Shown one piece after another: positions 11,074 to 22,345 of a stretch of 64,000 nucleotides of DNA. The stretch is taken from positions 30,136,802-30,200,801 of the forward strand of contig NC_063258.1 of assembly GCF_019578655.1 (NCBI RefSeq), written 5' to 3'. A program made the position numbers and the translations under genes. Under the pieces are notes generated by a model. That model had not been told where the DNA came from. It worked only from the letters and a program-made list of their open reading frames with translations, and did not search any database. Within the stretch, counting starts at the first letter, position 1. Each line of letters opens with the position of its first letter. The stretch comes from Ricinus communis (lineage: Eukaryota; Streptophyta; Magnoliopsida; Malpighiales; Euphorbiaceae).

Positions 11074-13692
11074 CTCTGAGTTTTGATGTTTCTGTACATG
11101 AGCATAATAGTCAATAAAACAGGCAGTGCTGCTGAGCACAGGTGTTCCAAAGAGTGCCCACTAATAAAGTACCGATTTGCACGATATATTTTTCTGTCCA
11201 GAGCTCCTTCAAACTTGGCTAAAAGGCAAACCCCTGCACTACATGGTATTAACATTTATAGACAGATGGTGCATCAAGAATCTAAACTAGAGAGTTCACT
11301 AACTATATGAAATTTCATTTGTACACAATAAGTATAAACAAGCTAAGATGACATATAAGATAAACAGAAACTTGACCATGAAACAGACACTATAATTAAT
11401 AATTGCAAACTTTTTTTCAACTGTTTTCCATAAGAATGGTTTACATCTCCAGACTCAATCCAGTCTCCTTGATCATGAAATCAAAATTTTTCTAAGGATA
11501 GGAAATGCAACACTCAAGAATGGACCCTACTCTGAAAGATAATAATTAGGAGTTCAAAAATAGAGACTGGATAAAGATTGGTCCCTACAAGAAGTGAAAG
11601 TTTCCTCATGATGTTCAAGACTATTCATCTTAGTGAGTGAGAGTGAGAGAGAGAGAGAGAGAAGGTAAAAAGCTTCTTGTGTCTCTCAGCAGCCCATACT
11701 CCTTGTGTTACACGAATAATTCTATTGACCAAGTCTTAATCAAGTAAAAGGCCTCGTTGTAGTCACTGCATCCACTGTCATAGCAAAAAGCTTACCGCCT
11801 TCCAACCAGTATACAACTAACCAGGTCTTTCCATAGAAAACTATACGCCAGAAAAGTTTATCTCTCCTTGTGAGACTTTGCTTTTCTATTTATTCTATTC
11901 AAGGAGACAAATCCGAAAGCACATCCTTCACTCACTTCTTTCACATACCATGTTTCTGCCTAGAAAAAGGAGTTCAAGCATTGTATTTTAACACTCATTG
12001 CTAATTGACGTATGTAATCATATGCTTCCTCACCAATTGGGTCATGAGGCCATGAATCATCCAACTAGCAGACAAAGCAAGAAAAATAGGAGGCCTAACA
12101 ACTATCATCCAAACTCCTCTGCAAGTTTAAGACCATCAGATAGAAGAGACTTGAAAACAAGCGTAAGAGCTACAAACAAATTCTCATTGTAAACTTATGC
12201 ACATTCTCTTTCAAAACCCAAAATTTATAAATTTCCATCAAAGGATTTTTGGCAAATTTTTGCAAAGTATCACCTATTTTATGTTGTTGCTGTGTTGATA
12301 AACTTGAGTTTCAAATTGCAACGGCACAAGAATCATAAAATGCCACAGCTCTTTCAATGTATACACATCTGTACAACAAAAGATTGTTTTGCAACATTCT
12401 TCTGGAGGTATTTTCTATGCATTATGAAAAACTTGAATTTGTTTAATCTTTACTAATTATGATAGCACAGATAAAAGACAGACGTCATGAATACCTGCTG
12501 CCCAAAGCCAGTAAATTGAGTGTGTATATTTGGGCGGGTACAAAAATGTCATGCCCGGTATGGCTATGCATGGAATCAGCTGGAACATCATGCACAATCG
12601 AAGATCATTAAAAATTCTGCAACCAACTAGCAACCCAAGCTCAGCAGAAAACTTAAGAAAATCACACAGGATTAAACGGAGGCTTACATATCAAATGTAG
12701 AAAGTGAAAGCCTACCTTGCATAAGCAGTGCTAAGTAAAATAACAACTAGAAGTCCAAATAAACAACTTAATCCAACCCTTTTCCCCACTCTTTCCACAA
12801 CAAAACTAGAGAAAAGTGAAGAATAGGCTATCATCATCTGCATATAAAAATGCACACATATTAAGTAATTGAACCCGACACATACTGGTCCATATTAATT
12901 CAATTAACCAAACTATGGAATTAAAGACCATCTACGAAAGTCACAGACATTCCACTTTCAGATAGAGTAATAACTAACCACAAATGTCTGAAAAAAATCA
13001 TTTTCTTATAAACCAGACGAGCAGAGTATAAAATTTTTGATTTTTGAAAAAAATAAAAAGAGAATTGGCTCAAGAGAATTATACAACAGAAAAGTAATGC
13101 TAACCGGCAAGGTATCCCACATGAATCTACTGTCGTCAGGCTTGAGATGATAATAAGCAGACCCAAATGCAACACCCATAATTCCACCATAAAACATCAC
13201 CCAGCCCCAAACTTCTCCTCGTAAACTGCAAATTATTATCATCATCAAACAGCAAAGTAAATAAATATTTAGAAGAACTATAACACAAACCATACCAAAC
13301 AGACCAACCTTATATTGAAAAATGATCCTCGAATAGAAAGGACAAAGCCCACAACACCCACAACAAGAAATGGGAAAATGGTGATCACATTCAAAGTATT
13401 GGGCACTCCTGTTGAGAGTCAAACTTTACCCAGATAGCAAAATCACTTGAATCATTACAAAGAAAAAAATAAACAAGAGTAGAAATGCAAAATTACCAAG
13501 AAAATTGCGCATGTCAGCAAATAGATGATGCTTGTGGGAAAGAGGAATTTTGGGAGTGGCAAACATGAGTAATACCCAAAACAATAGTCCTAATACCCAT
13601 TTCTGGCTTCTTTTCTTTCCTTTTCCTATTATTTCCACCTCTTTATTTTCCATCCATCCCATCTCTCTCCAATTCCTTTTTTCACTCTGCAA
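11074..13692 (-). CDS. Alkaline-phytoceramidase-like (CREST superfamily) integral membrane protein; last exon unresolved
   Basis: Exons on the minus strand: 13692-13497, 13408-13309, 13225-13105, 12837-12716, 12616-12495 and 11233-11074. All keep frame, giving 273 codons plus two bases. Motifs: first membrane helix KWVLGLLFWVLLMF, then SHKHHLFADMRNFLG, and the family core FGSAYYHLKPDD...WDTLPMM. Its His/Asp residues correspond to the metal-site region of CREST hydrolases (family knowledge). Exon 6 carries FEGALDRKIYRANRYFISGHSLEHLCSA in short runs, with the conserved GHSLEHL histidines. Annotated relatives are called alkaline phytoceramidase, but substrate evidence is thin. The final few codons need another exon below 11073; acceptors near 10957 (giving R-stop) and 10931 (giving R-W-L-stop) both fit, and neither is proven. 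The start could be the internal Met at residue 11 or 14. Confidence 0.88.
11637..11663. repeat. (GA)n microsatellite in the ceramidase-like gene intron
   Basis: Imperfect gagtgaga runs into a pure GA repeat within intron 5 of the minus-strand gene. Confidence 0.85.
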
Positions 13693-15459
13693 AAGTATTA
13701 TTAGTATCTTCTTCTGTTTTTACACTAAAAACCTTCAATTTCTCCCTTTTCTCTTTCGCCGTCCGTTGCTTTAGTTTTTTTGTTTTTCTTAACTCGTTTC
13801 AGCAATTGTTTGTTTCAATGTCGTTTCGCTGATTTTTCTTATTCTTTTCTTTTCTTTTTTCTTTTTCCTTCATTATGGTCTTGATTTGACGATATACGAG
13901 TTTTACTTTCACACTACACTTCTGCAATTCCAATACGACTAGCCCTCTTCCTTCCTCCGTGTATTTCGGCTAAAGCGGCACCGCCGCACTACTACTAATC
14001 ATTGAAGAAAGTACAGCCCATAAAATGATTGATATGCCGCTGTAGAGCTGTTGGGCTTTAGGCAGCCCTCGTATAATATTTAAAGGTAATTAATAATTAG
14101 TAAATTTTGGAAGAATTAAATTCAATTTATATTGAATAACTAATGTCTTCATTATTTAACAATGTCAGTATTTTTAAATATAAGCCCTTCAAATTCTTCA
14201 AATAATTATAAAAGAAATTCTAAACATACTTTATAAATAAGAGGACAAATTGGAAGGAGGATGAAAATATGAACAAATAAAACAAGCATATAAGTGCAGA
14301 GAAAAACATTAAAAGCTAAATGGAACCTGAACACATTAAGGACTGGGTGCTCCTGAAAGTGCATGACCTCTAGTTCTAAAGGCCGGCAAGGTTAAGTATT
14401 AGAAGCCCCATTAATTATAGCTTGGAGCCGTGAGGTTTCATGGTTTAGTCGGAAGTGTACGGGGAAGTCTCTCCTGAGCAGAATCAGGACTGCGTTTTCT
14501 GGTTACTGTGTATTCCATTTGGCATGCTAGAAATGGACAAGCTCTTCAGCAGCATCAAGTTTGCTGAACACAGTGTTTCTCTCTTCTTTGTTTCTTAAAT
14601 GAAGATTAGGGAATGTGTTATCTACAGATTTCGGAAGATAGGATCATACCAGTACTCCTATTTCAGCTATTCTATTAGATGCATGGAATTGTCTTCTTTG
14701 ATTGATTGATGGCCTCGTTGTGATTTATAAAATTTATTTATATCAAAGCAAATATAGTTAAATTTCTTGAATGAATTATTAATTTTTTGGTCATTCGTTA
14801 TATATTTATATTTTAAGTTTTTATGTTTATGTCGCTGCTAATAATCCACTTAATTCCAAGCTTTGAAAAGAAATTCGTTTCTTTACCGTCGAATTGCTTG
14901 AACAGTTTATTTGTCTATACGATGGGGCCATGTTCTACTTTGTCAAAAAGAAAAAAAGAAAAAAAAGGAAAAGTAAAAGAAATGATGGTAGTACTTTGCT
15001 GAAACCAAATTCTGTGAACAAGTTAGGTATCATTAAACATTTAAATTCAGACTAAATGCATTCAAAGTAACAAAAAGATAAATAATAGTTGAATTAAAAT
15101 AATTTTATATATCTAAAATTTGAAATGTGAATATAAATATAAATTCAGTATATCTTTATATTGAGATATTTTATTAATAATATTTAGAAAAGAAAATTCT
15201 AATCTAAAAATTCTGATACCATATAAAAAAAACCATTTCATTCAAAAAATTTAAGTTATTAAATGAGCTTTTGAGAATAATTTTATAAATATGTTATTAT
15301 TTTAATGTATTATTATTTTAATATTATAATTTATCATTAAGTAAATATTAGTTCAATTTTTATTATTGCATTTAAAACGATGGATATTGAGTTGTCGGTA
15401 TTATTTAGATTTTATATATATACTACAATTAATATAAAAATAATATTTATATATGAGTG

Positions 15460-15460
<1 letters not shown>

Positions 15461-15491
<31 letters not shown>
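15461..15491. repeat. (TA)n microsatellite
   Basis: About 31 bp of TA repeat. Confidence 0.9.
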
Positions 15492-15494
<3 letters not shown>

Positions 15495-15839
15495 ATTATT
15501 TAAAATTAATAAATATATATCAATTATATGTCAGGTTGATATATAAATAAAACGTACACTAAATTTAACGAAAATTGTCTTTTTAACTTTTCTATTTAAA
15601 AGACTAATAAAGCAAGGAATAAGAAAATAAAACTAAATTGTCAAAGTGACTCAGACCCCATTTAGAGACTCGTTTCAAAGACAAGTTCATATATAGGGTA
15701 GTATCTCTTTCTTTCTTTCTTTTTAATTAATAAGAAAATTTTATTAAATATGCTTTTTTTTACAATTAAAATGAGATATTCTTTTTTTAAATAAAGTGCA
15801 AGAGTACAATAAACCTTAAAGATTAAATAAATGAGATCT

Positions 15840-16640
15840 TACAAAAACAGATCAAGATAAATAAATATAAGCCAAAAAAAACCCAAAATACTCCACAAAC
15901 CCTAATAAGAAAGGAGAAATGTAGACACCGCCACTGCCATTGCTACAAAGCCATCACCCTATAGCTCAACCCTTGATCTTTTGTTAAGCTTATAGAGATG
16001 GAACTTGATTTGCAACGCCATAGTGCTTCTTTGATGAAAATCAACCTAAAATCAAAGCAGAAATACGAGATTAAAATAGTTAATAGAGAGGGAGGAGGAG
16101 AGAACTCCCCATCTACCAGTCTTTCATGGAGATAAGCATTCTCAACCCACCAAAATTTGGAATTGAGCATTTGAAGGATATGAACGATATCAAAGAAATA
16201 GATTGATGCGCTTTGAGCCACCATCGAAATTCTTAATTGATATTAAAAAAAAAAAAGGTGGCTAAAAAATACAAAAACAGGAATAAATCCATAAATTTGT
16301 CTTGTAAGAAAAGGGACAAAGTCCATATCTAACCATAAAAGCTCCACCATGGGAGCAGCGGATCTTCTCCACTAAGAGGGAGCCCGAAAAACTTATTGAT
16401 AGAGACTTATTAACTACAAAAAACAAAAGTTAAAAATGGTGAAACCGAAACGAGAAAGGTAATTTTGGCCTAAAAAGAGGCGAAGACCACCTCTCAAAAC
16501 CACTAGTTAATGTTGCTGGTTTTAGATAAAGCGAGGGAGGAGAGCCCCTCTCTACGGATCAGTGTCTCTTATTCATTCAAAATAATTCTTTCTTTCTTTC
16601 TTCTATGGGAAAGACTCTTGAGATTTTGCTCATATTATCA
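15840..16640. repeat. Repeat-like region, possibly decayed LINE 5' sequence
   Basis: The text is dense in short purine/pyrimidine blocks unlike the AT-rich flanks, and contains two related gagggaggagag motifs about 450 bp apart. On the minus strand 15943-16224 reads through a peptide with HERLVDGEFSPPPSL, a wording I associate with plant LINE leader regions. This is resemblance only. Confidence 0.3.
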
Positions 16641-16930
16641 ATTTAAAAAACTTGAGAGCTTCTCACTGTAGTTTTCATTTTTCTAGGCTGACTAAAACTC
16701 CCTTATTACTGCTACTACTCATTGTTTGCATGTCACTTAGGCAACCTCTGTATATTTGTTTTTCAAACCATTTTCTTCATAAATTGAAATTTGGGTTATA
16801 TAAAAATTAAATATTATTAAAAATTATTTATTTCCGTCAATCTGTCAAGATGAAAGGATTTAAAAAAAATATATAAATTTGGAAATTAATATTTTTTATT
16901 ACATTTTAAAAATAACCATACATTAAAATA

Positions 16931-17149
16931 TTAACTAATAACATAAGAAGTGAAGAACGTAGATACTTCATAAAAAAGAAAAAGAAAGAAAGAAAGTGTG
17001 AATGAAATAATGAACACATGCCATCCATCATAATAAAAGCTTTGGTCTCTCCCAGTGTATATGACTTCAGCAGCAACTTTCCGATCCGAGTCTAAAGGTG
17101 GGAGGAGGCCATCGTTGTCCCACAAGATTCTCCTTTCACTCCCACCCAT
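16931..17149 (-). other. Possible orphan exon, unrecognised 72-codon frame
   Basis: The first 45 or so residues (MGGSERRILWDNDGLLPPL and on to YYDGWHVF) are hydrophilic and protein-like; the remainder is a low-complexity Phe/Ser tail that looks intronic. A donor-like GTGTTC follows the GW-H codons near 17018. No continuation exon was found towards lower coordinates. Confidence 0.25.
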
Positions 17150-17941
17150 ATAATCTTTTATTCAACAAGACATGAAATGACCACTTTGCCCATATATAAA
17201 AATGAGAACAGTCCTCCATATTTTCTCTATCGCAGAAAGAAAAAAGAAAAAAAATAAAGCATACCCATTTTAACGCCTAACAAGAACAATTGAATTTTGA
17301 AAAATATTTGCCTAAAAAACTATACATATCATTTTAATTGAATGATTGAGTGTAAAATATTTTATATTTTTAAAAAGTATAAAATATTACTAATAGGTAT
17401 CACTCATTTGTTCATTATAATATATACATAATAGTCTTATGCAAAATCTCTTAAACAAAATGATGTATTTTGAGAATTCCTTAACATTAAGAACTAGAGA
17501 TTTAGAAATAGATAGATAGACATAAAGAAGTAAAAAAGAAATTTTATAATTAAATATATATATTTATTAAATGATGAGAAATTAAAAAATATACGACATA
17601 AAAAAATAAAAAGAATGAGATTTTTAAAATTTTAAAAATGCATATAATTAAATAGATACTATATTAAATGAGGAGAAATTGTTATAAATAAACTGTTTTC
17701 TAGATTTTGGACAATAGGAAAAGTAGAATATGGGAAATAATTGTCTTTCTTTAAGAATTAAGGTAATTTTTAACTCTTGGTTTTAAAATTGTGAAAAAAG
17801 TATAGTAGTGCATAGATAAGATGGTAAAGATATCTTTTAGTTTAATTAAGATTTTGAGTTCAAACAGTTGCGTTTGAACTTTTGAATGAGTATTTTGCGT
17901 GTTTTGCCACCCATAAAAGTTCTACATAAGACACTCTAAAT

Positions 17942-17945
<4 letters not shown>

Positions 17946-17980
<35 letters not shown>
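17946..17980. repeat. (TA)n microsatellite
   Basis: About 35 bp of TA repeat. Confidence 0.9.
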
Positions 17981-17984
<4 letters not shown>

Positions 17985-18568
17985 TAAAAAAATTATGAAA
18001 ATAATAAACTTCAATTTTTTTAATTTTTTTTTAAAACCCAGTGAAAACATTGTTGAATATCTGCTCCTATCGAGGCTTTGACTTTCCATGGCTTCGTTTT
18101 ATATATCATGTCTTCAACTTGGTTGATGACATGTGACCAAGAGATTAAGAAAATTTCCTAAGTTTTTGTTTATCTTATTTTATAATGAGTTGCTTTTAAA
18201 TTAAAGATTTTGAATTACAGTAATCATGTTATTGATTTATATTATCAAACTTTATAAATTTAATTATTTAATTAGAAATTCGTGTTAAAAAAATAACAAT
18301 ATGATAATTTTATATACTAAAATACAATCTTTTTCTCTTTAATAAATTTTATAAAATAAAAAGTAAAAGTAAATCATGACTTTATTTTTATTTATTCTTT
18401 TTGGATAGGGCTTAAAGTTATTAATATTGTTGCCAATTATACTTTTGTCTAAAGAGTGAAATTGATCCAAAAATAGTATAACAAAGAGTGATTAAAGTTG
18501 ATTTGCTATAAGAAAAGCAAAAATTACGCTATGATAAGTAAGAAATACCTAAAATTAATTATCCGCTA

Positions 18569-19500
18569 ATGGAAAATTCTCTTGAGGAAAACCCTCCTCT
18601 CCTGTCTCACGAAGATCACCCTACTATGAAAGTCAAGTTTCGCAGTAATATCAATATGGAGAATTCATGTATGGATTCAGATTAGAACATTGAGTATCAG
18701 GAGGATATGGATATGGAGGATAATGCCCCGAAGACCTACAAAGAAATCCTTATAGTGAACCCGGATGAAATGTATTTTGATACAAGTTTTGATATTGAGT
18801 TTAAAGAAGGTGATATTACAGTCCATTTGGAGCCTTCTGGTCCTACTGTCATGTTGTCAGATGAGTTTCGCAACCGGATTAAACAACCTTGGGAAAACTC
18901 CGTTGTAGTTAAATTATGGGGTAGACCCTTGGGTTATAAAATGTTATGCAATAGAATCATGACTATTTGGAAGCTGCGAGGTCATTACAAAGTTATTGAT
19001 CTTGACAATGGACTTGGTTAAATTAGCACTTAAGGAGGATTTGGGACACGTAATGTTGGATGGTCCTTGGACTATTCTTGGCTATTACTTAATTGTACAA
19101 CAATGGACTCTGGAATTTCGGGCAACCAATAGAGTGGTTTTCTCGGTGGTGGCTTGGGTTAGACTTCTAGAGATGTCAATGTAGTACTACCATGAGCAAA
19201 TTTTAAAGAGGATTAGCAATGTTGTTAGTAAAATAGTTAGAGTTGATATGAATACTCAACTAGCGAATAGAGGGCGGTTTGCGGGTGTTGCAGTCGAACT
19301 TAACTTGAAGAAACCTTTAGTTACCAGTCTGAATCTAGATGGATTCACGTAAAAAGTTGAATACGAAGGACTACCTCAGGTGTGTTTTGAATATGGAATC
19401 GTTGGACATAGTCAAGTCATATACCCTAACAAAAGGTGTATGGAGGAAAGTATGGCTAACCACCATGGGGAGATGTCTGAGGCCTCACCTGCAATTAATG
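18569..19500 (+). pseudogene. LINE ORF1 remnant: DUF4283 plus degenerate zinc knuckle
   Basis: An ATG at 18569 begins the frame. A TAG at 18683-18685 (codon 39) interrupts it, after which it continues in phase through MDMEDNAPKTYKEILIVN and the DUF4283 core (PWENSVVVKLWGRPLGYK). A frameshift near 19000-19020 moves the reading to a second frame (GHVMLDGPWTILGYYLIVQQ, then VVAWVRL). This frame has stops at about 19182 and 19351 but continues to ANRGRFAGVAVELNLKKPL and KVEYEGLPQVCFEYGIVGH. The last piece corresponds to the CCHC knuckle, with Cys positions partly lost (CFEYG where CFxCG is usual). Confidence 0.85.
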
Positions 19501-19684
19501 GGTGGAGTCAATATGGGTCCTATAATCTCACTCATTGTGTAAGATATTCCCATCTCACAATGGGAGAACTGTTTCTTCTTATCGCTCACCCTCTTGAGGG
19601 TGGTGTGCTGGGAGGAATTCCAATGTTTTCTTCTTACTTTTGCATGCCTAAAGATAGTATCTATTGGTGCTCCAACTCCAACTA

Positions 19685-20400
19685 GCGATGATGACACCCT
19701 TATTTGGAATTTCTCCAAGTTAGGTAAGTTTTCCATCTTTTCAGTGTACGATTTACTCATTGCTCCTTCTTGCAGGAATTCTGATCCTATTTAGAGAATC
19801 ATTTGGAAATGGCAAGGCCATTACCAGATACAAGCTTTTCTTTGGTTGGTGGCCCAAGATCGCCTCCCTACCAAGTTTTTTTCCAAGCAACGAAACATCA
19901 CTTTGACTGATATATGTCCCTATTGCAATGCTGGCAAGGAAACTATCCTTCATGCATTGAGAGACTGCTCATCTGCTCGTTCTCTTTGGAATAGCTTAAT
20001 TTCCCAAGAGAATTGGCTTCGCTTTTAGTTGATGACTGAGGAATTGGGTAATTGTGAATCAGTCTGACTCAAGTTTGTATAGTAATGCTCGCATTGAATG
20101 GAAGCTCCTATTTGGAGTTGTTATTTGGCCTTTGTGGTTCTGGAGGAACAAGCTCGTTTTTTACGAAAATGAAAGAGATCAGGAAGAGCCGATTCATTCA
20201 ATTATCAGAAAGTGCTGTGAAATTCTGGCTAGCCAAGAGAGTTGCAGCCTAATCCCGAATACTCATATACAACGTGTTCCACGATGGATTCTTGGTCTAG
20301 TCCCCCTTGGACTTTATCAAAACTTAATACCGATGGGGCAATGTGTACTTAGACAAGTCTGTCTACGGTTGATGGTATTTTCAGAAGCTCTATAGGTTAA
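19685..20400 (+). pseudogene. LINE ORF2 3' remnant: zf-RVT and RNase H pieces
   Basis: DDDTLIWNFSKLGKFS and AFLWLVAQDRLPTKFF are followed by the Cys/His cluster CPYCNAGKETILHALRDC, the hallmark of the reverse-transcriptase zinc-binding domain. A TAG at 19793-19795 and other stops break it. Further on, W-SSPPWTLSKLNTDGA (about 20292-20346, another frame) is the start of an RNase H domain, stopped by TAG just after. Scraps such as ETNLYANWLVKHAF (about 20655-20695) match the RNase H C-terminus. Confidence 0.8.
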
Positions 20401-21040
20401 TAGATCCTAGGCTTCTCGATGAAGGTGGGTATCTGCTCCTCTTTATAACGGGAGCTTTAGGGCCTTTTGCATGGTTTAAGAATTGCATGAAACATGCAAC
20501 TTAAGAAGATTGAAGTTAAGGTTGGCTCAAGCCTTATTGTGTGTGCTCTCTCCAACAACTATAATTTTGTAGGCAACTATAAAAGTTTAGTATACTAGAT
20601 TAAAGCTCTTCTTCAACAAGACTGGAATATTAATCGTGTGTAGATTTTTAGAGAGACCAATCTCTATGCTAACTGGTTGGTCAAGCATGCTTTTGTATTA
20701 AGTATGGGTTTTCAGCTATTTTCACTCGCCTCCTCGTGATATTTTGAGGCTGTTGTTAGGTGATAGTCTTGGTGTTGGCAAACTCAAAAAATATTCCTCC
20801 TTAGTTTTGTTTTGTTTGGACTATTTTAGCCCCTCCCTTTTAACCAAATAAAAAAAAAAAGTTGACATGTTATAGTTGAAGTGTACAGATGAAATGATAA
20901 GAATTTTTTTTAATTTAATTAAAATTTTAAATATATAATTATATTAATTTTAAAAAAAAAATATAATATTATTTATAAGTATTCTGTTGAATATATTTTA
21001 AATTAAATCTAACTATATTTATATCAAAAAGTTGATTTGC

Positions 21041-22345
21041 CATGAAACTGACATATGGGCAGAGTGGTCATTTCATATATATTATTGTAATGCCAGAGGG
21101 CTGGCAGACTTAAAATTATTAAGCGGGTTTGTGGAAGGGAAGGAGGAGGAAGAGGAGCGGGAACAGCGTCACCTTTCCCCTAATTGGTAAAAGATTCTTT
21201 CTTCTTTTTTTTTATATCTTTGATTGTCATTTTTGTTCGGTTACATTTTGTATGCAAATTCGTGAGAACAACAACCAAGAACTGAGGTTGCCTCCATCAG
21301 CCCATCGCCAAACACTATTTTCATTATTATACAAACAGAAGATTTATTCTAGACAGTTCCTACACTAATTATTTTCCCACTCAATTTAAGACAAATTAAA
21401 ATTAATTTGTACTTGAAAATTGAAGCTACATCATGTACCAGTAGTAGTATTTTCCACCTTAAAAGAATATAAAGAAATAGCAAAAGGTCTACCCCACCAA
21501 GTCCGAAAAATTGGCATGTAATTCCATTTTTCTTTAAAAAATTATGCATTCAAAATTTTATTAAAAAAGAAGACCTGCATTAAAGAGTTTACATTACATT
21601 GCATTAAACAATCCATACTCAACCCAAAGGTGTTAATGCATAGTACCCAAATAAAATCTCCCACGTGCTTTCCAACCAAATACAGATAAAGAGCACGATT
21701 GATTTGAGACACCATCCACCTCTTTTACCAATTTAACCTCACTCATGTGCCACTATCTGTGGGCAAACCTGTCAACAGACTCAGACTCGGTATTTTGGTC
21801 CCTCCTCAGGCACTCTCTCTAGTCCAGTCTATTTTCCCATCTTTACTTTTCCCTCCTGAATGGTTTCTTTTTTTTTTTCTTAAAAAAGCGATATTTGCAA
21901 TTTTCATAGACAATAAAAATGGAAGAAGATGGTGCAGTTGCTAGAAATATCAAATTTAAATTCTTATTTTTAATTTTATATGTGAATGCTATTCTTTTTC
22001 ATTTGGTCTCTATTGCTTTTCTTTCTATATTCTGTAGACATTCAGAATAACTCAATAGTCAAATACCCATAATCGTATTTAGAAAAGAAATGGAATTTTC
22101 TTTTAATAACCAAATAATAAGAGCATATTTGGACAAATTAATAGTTAACCATACACAAGCACAACAGCAATGTTTTCTTCTTCTTCTTCTTTTTTTCAGG
22201 TTTTCCATGAAGTGGATCTACCTCAATAAAATATATTCAATAAAAACCCTAAAATTTTTGAACCAAATTTGCCAAAATGAAAATTAAAAATAATTTTAAA
22301 TCAAGAAAACTAAATTTAAAAGAAGGCAGCTTTAATTAGTTTCCA
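21041..22345. other. Intergenic between the LINE and the A70-like gene 3' end
   Basis: AT-rich. It contains a 24-bp sequence (21053-21076) that is an inverted copy, with one mismatch, of 17172-17195. Open frames at 21129-21368, 21747-21944 and 22090-22287 are low-complexity and not accepted. Confidence 0.55.

Larger units (their letters stand above)
13693..18506. other. Intergenic: promoter of the ceramidase-like gene, GC-richer island, possible retroelement scraps
   Basis: 13693-14000 is the CT-rich 5' flank of the minus-strand gene. 14330-14640 is a GC-richer island of unknown nature. 15840-16640 is repeat-like, with two related motifs (gagggaggaggagagaactc near 16087 and gagggaggagagcccctctc near 16533), possibly LINE 5' scraps. 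TA microsatellites lie at 15461-15491 and 17946-17980. A minus-strand frame at 16931-17149 may be an orphan exon. Confidence 0.55.
18507..21027 (+). mobile_element. Decayed L1-type non-LTR retrotransposon (LINE), internally deleted
   Basis: From left to right there are pieces of ORF1 (DUF4283, then a zinc-knuckle region), the reverse-transcriptase zinc-binding domain (zf-RVT) and an RNase H remnant. The order is that of plant L1 elements. Endonuclease and nearly all of the reverse transcriptase are missing, so about 2.5 kb remains of an expected 6 kb or so. Frames are broken by stops and shifts. A poly-A run at 20848-20860 follows the 3' sequence. Two target-site-duplication candidates exist: a perfect 13-mer AAAGTTGATTTGC at 18494-18506 and 21028-21040 (used for these boundaries), or a diverged 17-mer directly after the poly-A (20858-20874). 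The element is dead and lies between genes. Confidence 0.85.

Noticed and set aside
15943..16224. Minus-strand 93-codon frame as a gene
   Set aside because: Its wording resembles a LINE leader and it lies in repeat-like DNA, so it is treated as a repeat.
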